Numbered from the stretch's first letter, positions 6,828 to 14,550 are shown. The stretch is 17,949 bases of DNA from HRBIN29 sp034431815 (GCA_034431815.1 DAOUCS010000035.1:1-17949); one strand, 5' to 3'. Notes: generated by a model not told the origin, from the sequence alone. A program made the numbers and translations.

Positions 6828-9050
6828 CTAGCCTTCGGCGGCGGGGCCGTCAACGAGCTGGAGGTCCAGATGCCGGCCGAGGAACTCCATTACGCGCCGC
6901 TCCTGGTACTCGAGGCCGGCTGCGTCGCGGGGCATGTGGCGCTCCTCGGGGAAGAAGAGGAGTTCGTACGGCTTCTGCGCCTCCGTAAGGGCGACGATGA
7001 GCCGTGCAGTGTGGCGGAAGTGAACGTTCTCGTCGACGCCGCCGTGGACGAGGAGCAACGCACCGCGAAGGCCCTTGGCATGGGTGAGCACCGACGCCTC
7101 GCGGTACCCGTCCGGGTTCGATTCGGGGGTGCCCATATACCGTTCCGTGTAGGCGGTGTCGTACCCGTCCCAGTCGGTGACCGGAGCCCCGGCCACGGCG
7201 GCGCGGAAAAGGTCGCCCGCCCTGGCAGCGGCCAGGCAGGCCAGGTATCCCCCGTAGCTCCAGCCGTAGATCGCGATTCGCTGGGGGTCGGCAAGGCCCC
7301 GTTCGATGAGCGTTCGGACGGCCGCCACTTGGTCTTCGAGCTCCACCGTGCCCAGGCGCCGCGCGATGGCCGCCTCGAAGGCAAGGCCCCGCCCGGCAGC
7401 CCCCCGGTTGTCCACCTTCAGGACGGCTACTCCCCGTTGGGCGAGGTACTGGGCGCGAAGGTCGACGGTGAGGGACCACTCGTTGGCGACACGCTGGGCG
7501 TGAGGCCCTCCGTAGACCGAGACGACGAGCGGCCACCCGGCGGGAGGACGTTCGCCGTCGGGAAGGTAGAGCGCAGCGTCGAGCGCCGTTGCGCCGTCGG
7601 CGGCGGTGACCTGGAACAGCCTCGGCGCTCGCAGACCGAGCGACTCGGGCGTCACCCCCTCGGCCGGGATGATGGGCCGCCGCTCGCCGCTGCGCAGGTC
7701 GATGAGCCAGGCCGACCAGGGGTGCTCGAGGCTGCTCCAGAGGTCGACGAGCCACCGTCCATCAGGCGAAAGCACGCCGGCATGCCAGCCCGGTTCGGCC
7801 GTGAGCCGCTCCGGCTCGCCCCCGTCCAGCGGCACACGGTAGAGGTGCCGTTCGAGGGGGCTCTCCTTCGTCGCGACGAACGTGACGCTCCGCGCCCGCT
7901 CGTCGACCCCCGTGACGTCGGTCACCATCCAGGGGCCGCCCGTGAGCTGTCGAACGAGGCTCCCGTCGGCGCTGTGCAGGTACAGGTGTTTGTAGCCGGT
8001 TTCTTCGCTGGCGCGGAGAAACTCTCCCGACTCGAGGAAGCGGGTATGGTGGTCGAGGTTGATCCACGGCTCCTGACTGTCGTGCCAGAGACCGAGCGGC
8101 GCCCCGGGGAAGGGCGACCAACCAGCCGGAGCCGGCGGTTCCGCGTCGCTCTCGGGAGCGAGACGGAACTGCAGTGCGTCGGCGGAGCGCTGGTCGCGCG
8201 CCAGCCAGTACACCACCAGGTTCTCCCGGTCGCGCCACCAGACGCGGGCTAAGTAGCCATCGCCCTCGGCAAGCGCCGGGAGCTCCAGCCGGCGCGTGGT
8301 CCCCGCCTCGAGGTCCCGCACGAACAGCTCCACCTTGGCGTTCTCCGCCCCCGCGAAAGGGTAGCGGTGGTACTCCACCTCGGGCCGCGGCCGGCCGAGG
8401 TGGACGATGGGGAAGAGCGGAATATGGCGCTCGTCCGTGCGCTGGAAGGCGAGGAACCGGCCGTCGGGGCTCCACCAGAAGCCTTCGCTCCGGTCGAGCT
8501 CCTCCTGGGCGATGAATTCGGCCGCGCCGTAGGAGACGCCCGCGTCCTCGGGGAGCGCCACGGGCACGGGCGGGCCCCCGTCGAGCGGGACCACCCAAAG
8601 ACCGCCGTCGCGGTGGAAGGCGGCCCGGCTGCCGTCAGGCGAGAGGCGGGCGTCGAGCGCCCCTTCAGTCCCGGGAACGAGACGCGGCTCGCGGAGGCCC
8701 CGCGAGACCATCAGCCCTGCAGGTGTCGGCCAGAGGAGGGTGACCTCCTCCGCCCGAGAGGCGACGTCGTAGGTGGTGACGCCGACCGCCCGCTGGCGCG
8801 CCCGTTCGCGCCGGAGCTGCTCCTCCAGCGAGAGGCGGGACTCATCTGCCTGCTCGGGCTGGGGGCCGGCGATGACGCGGCGTTCGCCCGTCTCGAGGTC
8901 GAGCGCCCAGAGGGAAAGGACGAGGTCGCCGCGTTCGCTCCAAAGGAAGAAGAGCCACCGGCTATCGGGGCTGAACCGGAAGCGCTGCGGAACGAGCGTC
9001 CCCGGGCGCGGGAAGCGGGCCACATCGGCGAGGGTGAGCCTGCGGTTCAC
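6828..9050 (-). CDS. Dipeptidyl-peptidase IV-like serine peptidase (family S9)
   Basis: A 740-residue prolyl-oligopeptidase-family enzyme. The N-terminal half (about 20-470) is a beta-propeller with repeated SPDG-type blade motifs (27-30, 137-140, 194-197, 428-431). The C-terminal alpha/beta hydrolase (about 480-735) has the nucleophile in GWSYGG (Ser598), the acid in GGVDEN (Asp673) and the base in EERHMP (His705). The propeller carries AQEELDRSEGFWWSPDG with Glu183-Glu184. This matches the double-Glu loop by which DPP IV holds the substrate N-terminus, so release of Xaa-Pro/Ala dipeptides is the likely activity. No signal peptide is seen, so it should be cytosolic. The GTG start overlaps the stop of the aminopeptidase gene by 4 bases (GTGA), implying coupled translation. 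Confidence 0.92.
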   Translation of the reverse strand: MNRRLTLADVARFPRPGTLVPQRFRFSPDSRWLFFLWSERGDLVLSLWALDLETGERRVIAGPQPEQADESRLSLEEQLRRERARQRAVGVTTYDVASRAEEVTLLWPTPAGLMVSRGLREPRLVPGTEGALDARLSPDGSRAAFHRDGGLWVVPLDGGPPVPVALPEDAGVSYGAAEFIAQEELDRSEGFWWSPDGRFLAFQRTDERHIPLFPIVHLGRPRPEVEYHRYPFAGAENAKVELFVRDLEAGTTRRLELPALAEGDGYLARVWWRDRENLVVYWLARDQRSADALQFRLAPESDAEPPAPAGWSPFPGAPLGLWHDSQEPWINLDHHTRFLESGEFLRASEETGYKHLYLHSADGSLVRQLTGGPWMVTDVTGVDERARSVTFVATKESPLERHLYRVPLDGGEPERLTAEPGWHAGVLSPDGRWLVDLWSSLEHPWSAWLIDLRSGERRPIIPAEGVTPESLGLRAPRLFQVTAADGATALDAALYLPDGERPPAGWPLVVSVYGGPHAQRVANEWSLTVDLRAQYLAQRGVAVLKVDNRGAAGRGLAFEAAIARRLGTVELEDQVAAVRTLIERGLADPQRIAIYGWSYGGYLACLAAARAGDLFRAAVAGAPVTDWDGYDTAYTERYMGTPESNPDGYREASVLTHAKGLRGALLLVHGGVDENVHFRHTARLIVALTEAQKPYELLFFPEERHMPRDAAGLEYQERRVMEFLGRHLDLQLVDGPAAEG

Positions 9051-10447
9051 GCGCCCGACGCCTCCGCTCTCAACGCTTCGATCGCCTCGATCTCCTTCGG
9101 GAGAGCCGCGCTCAGCACCTCGGCGCCGGCTTCCGCCACCAGGACGTCGTCCTCGATGCGGATGCCGCCGAAGCCCCTGAGCGCGTCGACCCGCTCCCAG
9201 TCGACGTCGTCCGCGTACCGGCGGCGGATACCGGGATCGTCGAGCAGGGCGGGGATGAAGTAGACGCCCGGCTCGATGGTGACGACGAAGCCCGGCTCCA
9301 GGGGCGCGTCGAGCCGCAGGTACCGCAGCGACGGACGGTCGGGCCGCGTGCGGAAGGGGATGCAGCCGCCCGCATCGTGGGTGGCGAGGCCTAGCAGGTG
9401 GCCGAGCCCATGCGGGAAGAAAAGCGCCTGAACGTCGCGCTCCAGGAGGCTGTCGAGGTCGCCTCGAAGGATCCCCAGCTGCCGCAGCCCCTCGGCCAGG
9501 CGGCGGGACGCGCCGAGGTGGAGTTCGCGGTAATCGGCGCCCGGCGCGACGGCGCCGATGGCCCAGGTTTGGACGTCCAGCACGAGCTGGTAGAGGTCCC
9601 GGTGGAGACCCGTGAAACGTGGGCCTGCAGGGAACGTCCGGGTGATGTCGCTGGCGTAGCCCTCGACCTCAGCTCCAGCGTCGATGAGCACGAGGTCGCC
9701 TTCCTCGAGCGTCCGGCGGGACGGGCTCACGTGGAGCGTCGCGCCGTTGGGACCGCTGCCCACGATGGAGCCGTAGGCGGTGCGATCACCCCCGCGCCGG
9801 AAGAATTCGGCCTCGAGCTCGATCTGCAGCTCCCGCTCGGTCATTCCCGGACGGGCGAGCCCCAGGGCGAGCCGGTGCCCTTCGATGCTGGCGGCCACGG
9901 CCCGGCGGATCCGTTCCAGCTCCTCCGCGTCTTTGCGGCGGCGCAAGACATCGACCGCCTCGCGGAGCCTCCTGCCCAGGGCCGTGTCGACGGCCAATTC
10001 GAACTCGGTCCAGCCGGGAAGCCGGTACCCCTCCGGCGCGCGCGCGATGTCGTCGTTGCCGAGCAGGGCTACCGTGCGTCCACGATTCCGCTCGAGCCAG
10101 GACGCGAACTCGGTCACCGGCCGGACGTCCCGGAGGCCCGTGCGGGCCGCGTACTCGTCGAGCGGGCGTCCGGGGCCCGTCCAGACCGCTTCCTCCGGCG
10201 TGACCACGGGGGCGAAATAGGTCCATCCCTCGGCCGGGTCGAAGACGAGCAGGCCGCCGGGGTCGGCGACGCCAGCGAGGTAGTAGTGTTCCGGGTGGGC
10301 ATGGAACTCGTGGAACTGGTCCGTGCCTGCGATGGGGACAGGCACCCCAGCCGGCACGATGACCAGTTCGCTGCGAAGCTGCCAGGCGGCCGCCGCTCGC
10401 TCCCGGCGGGCTGTTACCGCTGCAGCCCATCGCTCGCTGGCATCCAT
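9047..10447 (-). CDS. pepP: Xaa-Pro aminopeptidase / M24 metallopeptidase
   Basis: A 466-residue M24-family pita-bread metallopeptidase that removes an N-terminal residue preceding proline. All five expected metal ligands are present: Asp256 in LIDAGAE, Asp267 in SDITRTF, His350 in HGLGHLLGL, Glu392 in TIEPGVYF and Glu432 in IRIEDD. The N-terminal ~170 residues form the aminopeptidase-P N-domain, with FHEFHAHPEHYYLAG. Length matches PepP. There is no signal peptide. It overlaps the DPP IV-like peptidase by 4 bases, which suggests shared use of proline-rich peptides. A TAGACT box lies 8 nt before the ATG and there is no Shine-Dalgarno, so the gene may have its own leaderless promoter as well as read-through from the WYL gene, which ends 11 nt upstream. 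Confidence 0.93.
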   Translation of the reverse strand: MDASERWAAAVTARRERAAAAWQLRSELVIVPAGVPVPIAGTDQFHEFHAHPEHYYLAGVADPGGLLVFDPAEGWTYFAPVVTPEEAVWTGPGRPLDEYAARTGLRDVRPVTEFASWLERNRGRTVALLGNDDIARAPEGYRLPGWTEFELAVDTALGRRLREAVDVLRRRKDAEELERIRRAVAASIEGHRLALGLARPGMTERELQIELEAEFFRRGGDRTAYGSIVGSGPNGATLHVSPSRRTLEEGDLVLIDAGAEVEGYASDITRTFPAGPRFTGLHRDLYQLVLDVQTWAIGAVAPGADYRELHLGASRRLAEGLRQLGILRGDLDSLLERDVQALFFPHGLGHLLGLATHDAGGCIPFRTRPDRPSLRYLRLDAPLEPGFVVTIEPGVYFIPALLDDPGIRRRYADDVDWERVDALRGFGGIRIEDDVLVAEAGAEVLSAALPKEIEAIEALRAEASGA

Positions 10448-10455
10448 CTGCCGGT

Positions 10456-10461
10456 AGTCTA
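10456..10461 (-). promoter_or_regulatory. Candidate -10 box TAGACT for the M24 peptidase gene
   Basis: Read on the minus strand, TAGACT ends 8 nt before ATG 10447. Its first three bases are also the TAG stop codon of the WYL regulator. No Shine-Dalgarno is present between the box and the ATG, so a leaderless transcript is plausible. No clear -35 element is seen. Confidence 0.4.
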
Positions 10462-11451
10462 CGCGGAGGCTGCTTCAGCGGACGAGGCGTAGTTCGCCGC
10501 GGCCTGGGCGAAGGAGCTGGCCACCGCTTCGCGGAGGCTTGCCGGCTCGCGGACAACCGCATCGTGACCCCAGCTTCGCACCCAGGGCAGGAGTTCGAGG
10601 GTCGAAGGCAGGACAAGCTCCAATCGAACCCCGCCTCCCTCCAGCGGGGTGAGCACCTGCGTGGGGTGCCAAAACGTCTCCGTGACGCGCGCCGCAACGA
10701 CCGGACTGAAGTCGATGACGACCCGAACCTCGTCGTCGGCGAGGACGATCCCGCTCCAGCTCCGGCCGAGCTGCTCAAGAAGGCCGCCCACGTCCGGCGG
10801 AGCGAAGCGTTCGTCGCGGAGCCGGGCGCTGGCGATGCGGTCGAGCTTGAACGTGCGGATCTCGTCGCCGTGCGCTGAGCTACGGCCGATGACGTAGCTG
10901 GCCAGGCCGCTGGCGGTGGGTTCGAGGAAGAACGGCTCGATGGTGGTCGTTCGCGTCCCGTCCCCGTGTCGGTACTCGATGTCGACGCGGCGCGTCTCGG
11001 CCTAGCCTTCGGTCAGCGTCCGCAGCACGTCGGTGCGCTCCTGGACGTTCGGCCGCTGTCGGAGCTGCTCCCCCGTGAAGCGCACGAAGCTCTGCAGCGG
11101 GCCCCACAGCACCTCGCCGAGCTTGTCGACGGCGGAAACGGCGTCGGGATCCTGGTCGTCGGCATAGCGGAGGAAGAGGCGGAGCGCGAAGAGGATTGCG
11201 CGCGCCTCGTGGAGGTTCAGATGCAGCGGAGCGAGGGGGTCGGCCGCCTCGTGGATCCGCCACCGCCGCCCCTCGTTGGTGAGCGGCACGCGCAGGTCGA
11301 CGTCGAGCGACTGGAGGTCGCGCTGCACGGTGCGCACGCTGCACCTGAGCTCGCGTGCCAGCTCCCGGGTCGTCAGACCCTGTGGACCGGCGCGCCGCGG
11401 GAGCCGTTCCAGTTCGATGAGCCGGGCCGCCCGGCGGGTTTGTTCGGTCAT
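10459..11451 (-). pseudogene. WYL-domain transcriptional regulator interrupted by an in-frame TAG
   Basis: Read as one frame, this is a 330-codon regulator of the HTH-WYL type. Residues 1-149 hold an N-terminal DeoR-like helix-turn-helix (LTTRELARELRCSVRTVQRD, 26-45) and the helical middle region. Codon 150 is TAG at 11002-11004. The same frame then continues without any shift into a full WYL domain: RRVDIEY, then SYV at 185-187 in the WYL position, then TFKLDRI. The WCX-like tail runs to the TAG at 10459. Intact family members are about this long. After the amber codon there is no usable early restart; the first GTG (10791) lies past the WYL core. It is therefore either a recent nonsense mutation or a sequence error. 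TAG ends several other genes here, so recoding is unlikely. ATG 11451 has GGAGG upstream. Confidence 0.8.
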
Positions 11452-11482
11452 GGCGTCGTCCTCCGAGGGGGAATCGTCTTGG

Positions 11483-11495
11483 CGATACGCTATCG
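11483..11495. promoter_or_regulatory. Small inverted repeat CGATA-CGC-TATCG upstream of the WYL gene
   Basis: A perfect 5-bp inverted repeat with a 3-base spacer lies 31 nt upstream of the WYL regulator start. On the minus strand it overlaps a TAGCGT sequence that could act as a -10 box. Autoregulation by the WYL protein through this site is a guess; the repeat is short. Confidence 0.2.
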
Positions 11496-11564
11496 GCGCA
11501 CCGCGTCACCTCCTGTCGCGATCTCGCCGCTCCGCAGGAAATCGTTCGCCTAGGCCTCGTCCGG

Positions 11565-11570
11565 TACCAT
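11565..11570 (+). promoter_or_regulatory. Candidate -10 box TACCAT for the DUF3090 gene
   Basis: TACCAT is followed by exactly 7 nt and then ATG 11578, the same geometry as TATACT-7-GTG at glpK. GGGG lies between, too close to the ATG to be a normal Shine-Dalgarno. A leaderless or near-leaderless transcript is inferred. Confidence 0.4.
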
Positions 11571-11577
11571 GGGGTAG

Positions 11578-12081
11578 ATGCGGGAGCCGTTCGTCCTGGG
11601 GCTGGCAGCCCACGTCTCCGCCGAGGCCATCGGCGAGCCGGGACGCCGCCGCTTTCGCATCATGGCGCTCGGCAGCGGGACGGACGCCGTCTGCATCTGG
11701 CTCGAGAAGGAGCAGCTCGCCGCCCTGGGCGATGCCCTCCGGCAGGCGTTGAGCGACGAAGCCGGCGAGGAGCCTCCTGCCGAGGCGTTCGAGGAGCCGG
11801 TATTCCCCGCGATCTGGCGGTGCGAGTTCAAAGCCGGCCAGCTCACCCTGTCGATGGACCGCCAGGAACGGCAGTTCGAGCTCCGGGCGGAGCCGCTCGC
11901 GCCGGATGACGACGTCCCCTCGGCCTGTTCCTTCCGCTTCGGATTCGGCCAGGCACGGGCGCTCGTGCCGCGGATCGCAGCGATTATCGCCGCCGGCCGG
12001 AAACCGTGTCCTCTCTGTTCGGCGCCGATGGACCCTCAGGGCCACGTCTGCGTCCGGGCCAACGGCCACCACCCGCGCTAA
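11578..12081 (+). CDS. DUF3090 family protein (conserved, unknown function)
   Basis: A 167-residue member of the DUF3090 family, common in Actinobacteria and Chloroflexota and without a known activity. The C-terminal signature CPLCSAPMDPQGHVCVRANG (144-163) is diagnostic and holds three Cys (144, 147, 158) and a His (156), suggesting a bound metal. The rest is an alpha/beta body with repeated FRI/CIWLEKEQL-type strands and helices. In Actinobacteria the family usually sits beside an SCO1664-type kinase-like protein and a histidine-phosphatase-family protein; neither is in this window. Its TAA stop overlaps the TAG stop of the convergent DUF3048 gene by 3 bases, leaving no room for a separate terminator. 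The start is set by ATG next to the -10-like box. Confidence 0.88.
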   Translation: MREPFVLGLAAHVSAEAIGEPGRRRFRIMALGSGTDAVCIWLEKEQLAALGDALRQALSDEAGEEPPAEAFEEPVFPAIWRCEFKAGQLTLSMDRQERQFELRAEPLAPDDDVPSACSFRFGFGQARALVPRIAAIIAAGRKPCPLCSAPMDPQGHVCVRANGHHPR

Positions 12082-13463
12082 CCTCCCGCTGCCGTTGGGC
12101 TCGCCGTCGGTTCCGGCGACGGCGGAGGGGCCGTCGGCGACGGCGACGGTTCGGGCGTAGGGGTGGCTGTGGAGCTCGGCTCCGGCGTCGGCGTCGCGGT
12201 GGGCGTCTCCGCAGGCGGCGTGGGAGGCGGTTCTTCCGGTTCCGTGGCCGGGTCGGGCGCCACAGCAGGCGGCTGGTACGGCGGCATCGGCGGGAGGTCG
12301 GTCACCCGCCAGTGCACCCGCACGAAGGAATTGGGCGCGACCATCTGGACGAAGATTGGGCCCCGGTTGAGCCGGATTTCGTTGCCGGCGCGGTCGAAGA
12401 AGCGGGTTCGGCTCGCGCGGTCCGCCTTCCGCCAGGTGCCTTCGATCATGCGGCCGTCGAGGAAGACCTGCACCCGGCCCTCTCCGAACTGCTCGAGGAG
12501 GACGTGGCCGCGGTCATCGGCCACGTAGGCCGGCACGTACATCACGATGACGTTCTTGAAGCGGAGCTGCTCGCCGGTTAACAGGTCGATGTCGGGTCCG
12601 CCCCGGTAGAAGCGGAGGTAGGTGTTCGTGGCCGCGTCCCACTGCCATTGCCGCAGGTCCCACGGCACTGGCTCGTTCCGGTAGGAGAGTTCGATGGCGC
12701 CGGCGAGCGGAGCGTCGGCCGTCCCTTCGAAATCGGCCTTGAACGGCCAAACCTCGACCTTGGGAAAGCCCGACGAGAGCCCTAGGCGGGCTGCCGCGTC
12801 GCGAAGCGCCCCCGTCGAGGTGGTCAGGTTGTAGGGCGCTGTCCGGGTCGGGTCCCGGTAGAACCCCGAACCCCCGGCCGGGAGGAGCCCGTCGAGGTCC
12901 CGGATGCCCCACTCCCGGATTTGCTGTTCGGCGTTCGCCACCGTGCCGGTGGCGGCGCTGCCGGCGTGGGCGAAGAGGGCGTCGAATTCGAGAACCCAAT
13001 AGAGGAACGGCGTGCGCGCCGAACGAACCGGCTCGATACGGGAGGCGTCGTTCCGCCAGAAGAACGCGAGGTAGCGGGTGATGCCGCCCTCCACGAAGGC
13101 CTCCACCACAAGCTCCGCGCGCGAAAGGCCGTACTGCGGCGCGGCGAGGGCGCTGTTGTCGATCATGACCCCAATGGGGAAGCGGGCGGCGAGCTGGCGA
13201 AACTCCGCCTCGGTGAGTTCGACCCCGTCGATGAGGGAGGGGTAGCGGGGTTCCGGCGTCGGCGTTGCGGTGGGCGTCGGTGAAGGTGTCGGAGGAGCGG
13301 CCGCCGTCGCCGCCGACTCGGGCGAGGCGGCCGGCGCGTCCGGGGTCGCCTGGCCGCCTCCCCGCGTGAAGACGAACGTGGCCCCTGCGGCTGCCAGGGC
13401 GAGAAAGACGACCGCTCCCACGAAGCCGCCGAACCGCCATCGAAGCTGAAGCCGGCGGGCCAC
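12078..13463 (-). CDS. DUF3048 domain protein, membrane-anchored (YerB-like)
   Basis: A 461-residue protein with one N-terminal membrane segment after basic residues (about 12-32), so most of it probably lies outside the membrane. No lipobox Cys is seen. A Pro/Thr/Ala linker (about 50-72) leads to a DUF3048 domain (about 75-390). Marks of that domain are PIGVMIDNS, PQYGLSRAELVVEA, EGGITRYLAFF, VRSARTPF, FAHAGSA and VIVMYVPAY. The C-terminal ~65 residues are again Pro/Thr/Ser low complexity; TPTATPTPEP occurs on both sides of the domain. Its relative YerB in Bacillus is a lipoprotein of unclear function. GTG 13463 is in frame; an ATG at 13471 is in another frame. TAGGAT lies 6 nt before the GTG. 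It diverges from pfkA across 85 bp. Confidence 0.88.
   Translation of the reverse strand: MARRLQLRWRFGGFVGAVVFLALAAAGATFVFTRGGGQATPDAPAASPESAATAAAPPTPSPTPTATPTPEPRYPSLIDGVELTEAEFRQLAARFPIGVMIDNSALAAPQYGLSRAELVVEAFVEGGITRYLAFFWRNDASRIEPVRSARTPFLYWVLEFDALFAHAGSAATGTVANAEQQIREWGIRDLDGLLPAGGSGFYRDPTRTAPYNLTTSTGALRDAAARLGLSSGFPKVEVWPFKADFEGTADAPLAGAIELSYRNEPVPWDLRQWQWDAATNTYLRFYRGGPDIDLLTGEQLRFKNVIVMYVPAYVADDRGHVLLEQFGEGRVQVFLDGRMIEGTWRKADRASRTRFFDRAGNEIRLNRGPIFVQMVAPNSFVRVHWRVTDLPPMPPYQPPAVAPDPATEPEEPPPTPPAETPTATPTPEPSSTATPTPEPSPSPTAPPPSPEPTASPTAAGG
12178..12207 (+). repeat. 30-bp repeat encoding a Pro/Thr linker, copy 1
   Basis: This stretch matches 13249-13278 at 28 of 30 positions, in the same orientation 1.07 kb apart. 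Both encode the TPTATPTPEP linker of the DUF3048 protein, one on each side of the domain. It could arise by internal duplication or by convergent low-complexity coding, and is a possible site of slippage or recombination. Confidence 0.6.
13249..13278 (+). repeat. 30-bp repeat encoding a Pro/Thr linker, copy 2
   Basis: Partner of the copy at 12178-12207, with two mismatches. It lies between the membrane anchor and the DUF3048 domain. Confidence 0.6.
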
Positions 13464-13469
13464 GGCAGC

Positions 13470-13475
13470 ATCCTA
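13470..13475 (-). promoter_or_regulatory. Candidate -10 box TAGGAT for the DUF3048 gene
   Basis: On the minus strand TAGGAT is followed by 6 nt and then GTG 13463. The AGGA within it could instead be read as a weak Shine-Dalgarno, so this is the least certain of the five close boxes. Confidence 0.35.
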
Positions 13476-13500
13476 GCTCGCGGCGGAGCGACCGTAAAGG

Positions 13501-13510
13501 CAGACGTCTG
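13501..13510. promoter_or_regulatory. 10-bp perfect palindrome CAGACGTCTG in the pfkA upstream region
   Basis: The palindrome ends 3 bases before the TACGCT box, where it would lie under RNA polymerase, in the shared 85-bp region between the divergent DUF3048 and pfkA genes. It could be an operator. One copy only was noticed here. Confidence 0.25.
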
Positions 13511-13513
13511 GTG

Positions 13514-13519
13514 TACGCT
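13514..13519 (+). promoter_or_regulatory. Candidate -10 box TACGCT for pfkA
   Basis: TACGCT lies 29 nt before ATG 13549. A start about 7 nt downstream gives a leader of roughly 23 nt carrying AAGGAG (13538-13543) 5 nt before the ATG. The same hexamer precedes small protein B. Confidence 0.35.
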
Positions 13520-13548
13520 CGAAGGCAGGCCCCCGGGAAGGAGCGAAT

Positions 13549-14523
13549 ATGCGGACCATCGGCATCCTCACCAGCGGCGGCGATGCTCCAGGGATGAACG
13601 CGGCCATCCGCGCCGCTGTGCGAACAGCCACCTGCCATGACATCCGCATCGTCGCCTATCTCGACGGCTACGCCGGTGTCGTCGCCGGGGAGTACGTCAC
13701 CCTCGACGACCGGGCGGTAGGCAACATCCTCCACCGCGGAGGGACCATCATCGGCACCTCCCGCTGTCCGGAATTCCTCGACCCCGCCGTACGCGCCGCC
13801 GCTGCCGCCCGCATGCGCGACGCAGGAGTCGACGGCCTCATCGTCATTGGGGGGGACGGGAGCTTCCGCGGCGCGCTGGCCCTGCAGGAGGAGCACGGCA
13901 TCCCCGTCGTGGGCATCCCCGGCACCATCGACAACGACATCTGGGGCACCGAGGAGACCATCGGCTTCGACACCGCCGTGAACACCGCGGTCCGAGCCAT
14001 CGATCAGGTGCGCGATACGAGCGAATCGACGGGGATGATGTTCTTCGTCGAGGTGATGGGCCGCACCTCGGGCGCCATCGCGCTCCACGTGGGGGTGGCT
14101 GCCGGGGCGGCGAGCGTCGTTGTGCCCGAGGCCCACGAAGACGCCGAAGCGATCGCCGAACGCATTCAGCGCTCCATCAGCCGGGGGAAGCGGAGCCACA
14201 TCATCGTCGTGGCCGAGGGCGACCAGGCCGGGGGAGCATTCGGCTTTGCCAAGCGCTTCGAAGCGGTGATGCCGGACCACCCCTACCGTGTGCTCGTGCT
14301 GGGCCACATCCAGCGCGGGGGCTCGCCCACGGCCCGCGACCGCATCATCGCCTCTCTTTCCGGGGCGTCAGCGGTCGAAGTGCTCGCCAACGGCCGCTCG
14401 GGCGTGATGATCGGCATCCAATGCGGGCGCCCGGTGGAAGTGCCGCTCCGCGACGTCATTGCCCACGGCAAGCCCGACCCGGACTTCGGTATGCTCCAGC
14501 TGGCCCAAGCGCTCGCGGGCTGA
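13549..14523 (+). CDS. pfkA: ATP-dependent 6-phosphofructokinase
   Basis: Phosphorylates fructose 6-phosphate to the 1,6-bisphosphate, the committing step of glycolysis. The 324-residue length and all key motifs fit PfkA: LTSGGDAPGMN (7-17), GTSR (69-72), GGDGS (101-105), TIDND (126-130, catalytic Asp128), EVMGR and GHIQRGGSP. Gly at position 4 of GGDGS, where PPi-dependent enzymes have Asp, points to ATP as donor. MGRTSG replaces the MGRHCG or MGRNAG often seen, a modest difference. ATG 13549 has AAGGAG 5 nt upstream. It heads a + strand run with a peroxiredoxin and the glycerol genes and diverges from the DUF3048 gene. Confidence 0.95.
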   Translation: MRTIGILTSGGDAPGMNAAIRAAVRTATCHDIRIVAYLDGYAGVVAGEYVTLDDRAVGNILHRGGTIIGTSRCPEFLDPAVRAAAAARMRDAGVDGLIVIGGDGSFRGALALQEEHGIPVVGIPGTIDNDIWGTEETIGFDTAVNTAVRAIDQVRDTSESTGMMFFVEVMGRTSGAIALHVGVAAGAASVVVPEAHEDAEAIAERIQRSISRGKRSHIIVVAEGDQAGGAFGFAKRFEAVMPDHPYRVLVLGHIQRGGSPTARDRIIASLSGASAVEVLANGRSGVMIGIQCGRPVEVPLRDVIAHGKPDPDFGMLQLAQALAG

Positions 14524-14550
14524 AACGCGGCAGCGGAAAGGGGGATGTCC

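Noticed and set aside
6870..8252. 460-codon plus-strand frame opposite the S9 peptidase
   Set aside because: It is a mirror frame of a gene with a complete catalytic triad, with no domain of its own.
10459..10791. WYL C-terminal half as a separate 110-residue gene from GTG 10791
   Set aside because: That start would omit the WYL core, which lies upstream in the same frame, and no ribosome site supports it. The single interrupted gene explains it better.
12514..14307. 597-codon minus-strand frame spanning the DUF3048 start and pfkA
   Set aside because: It runs out of frame through DUF3048 and antisense to pfkA, whose motifs are unambiguous; no family features.
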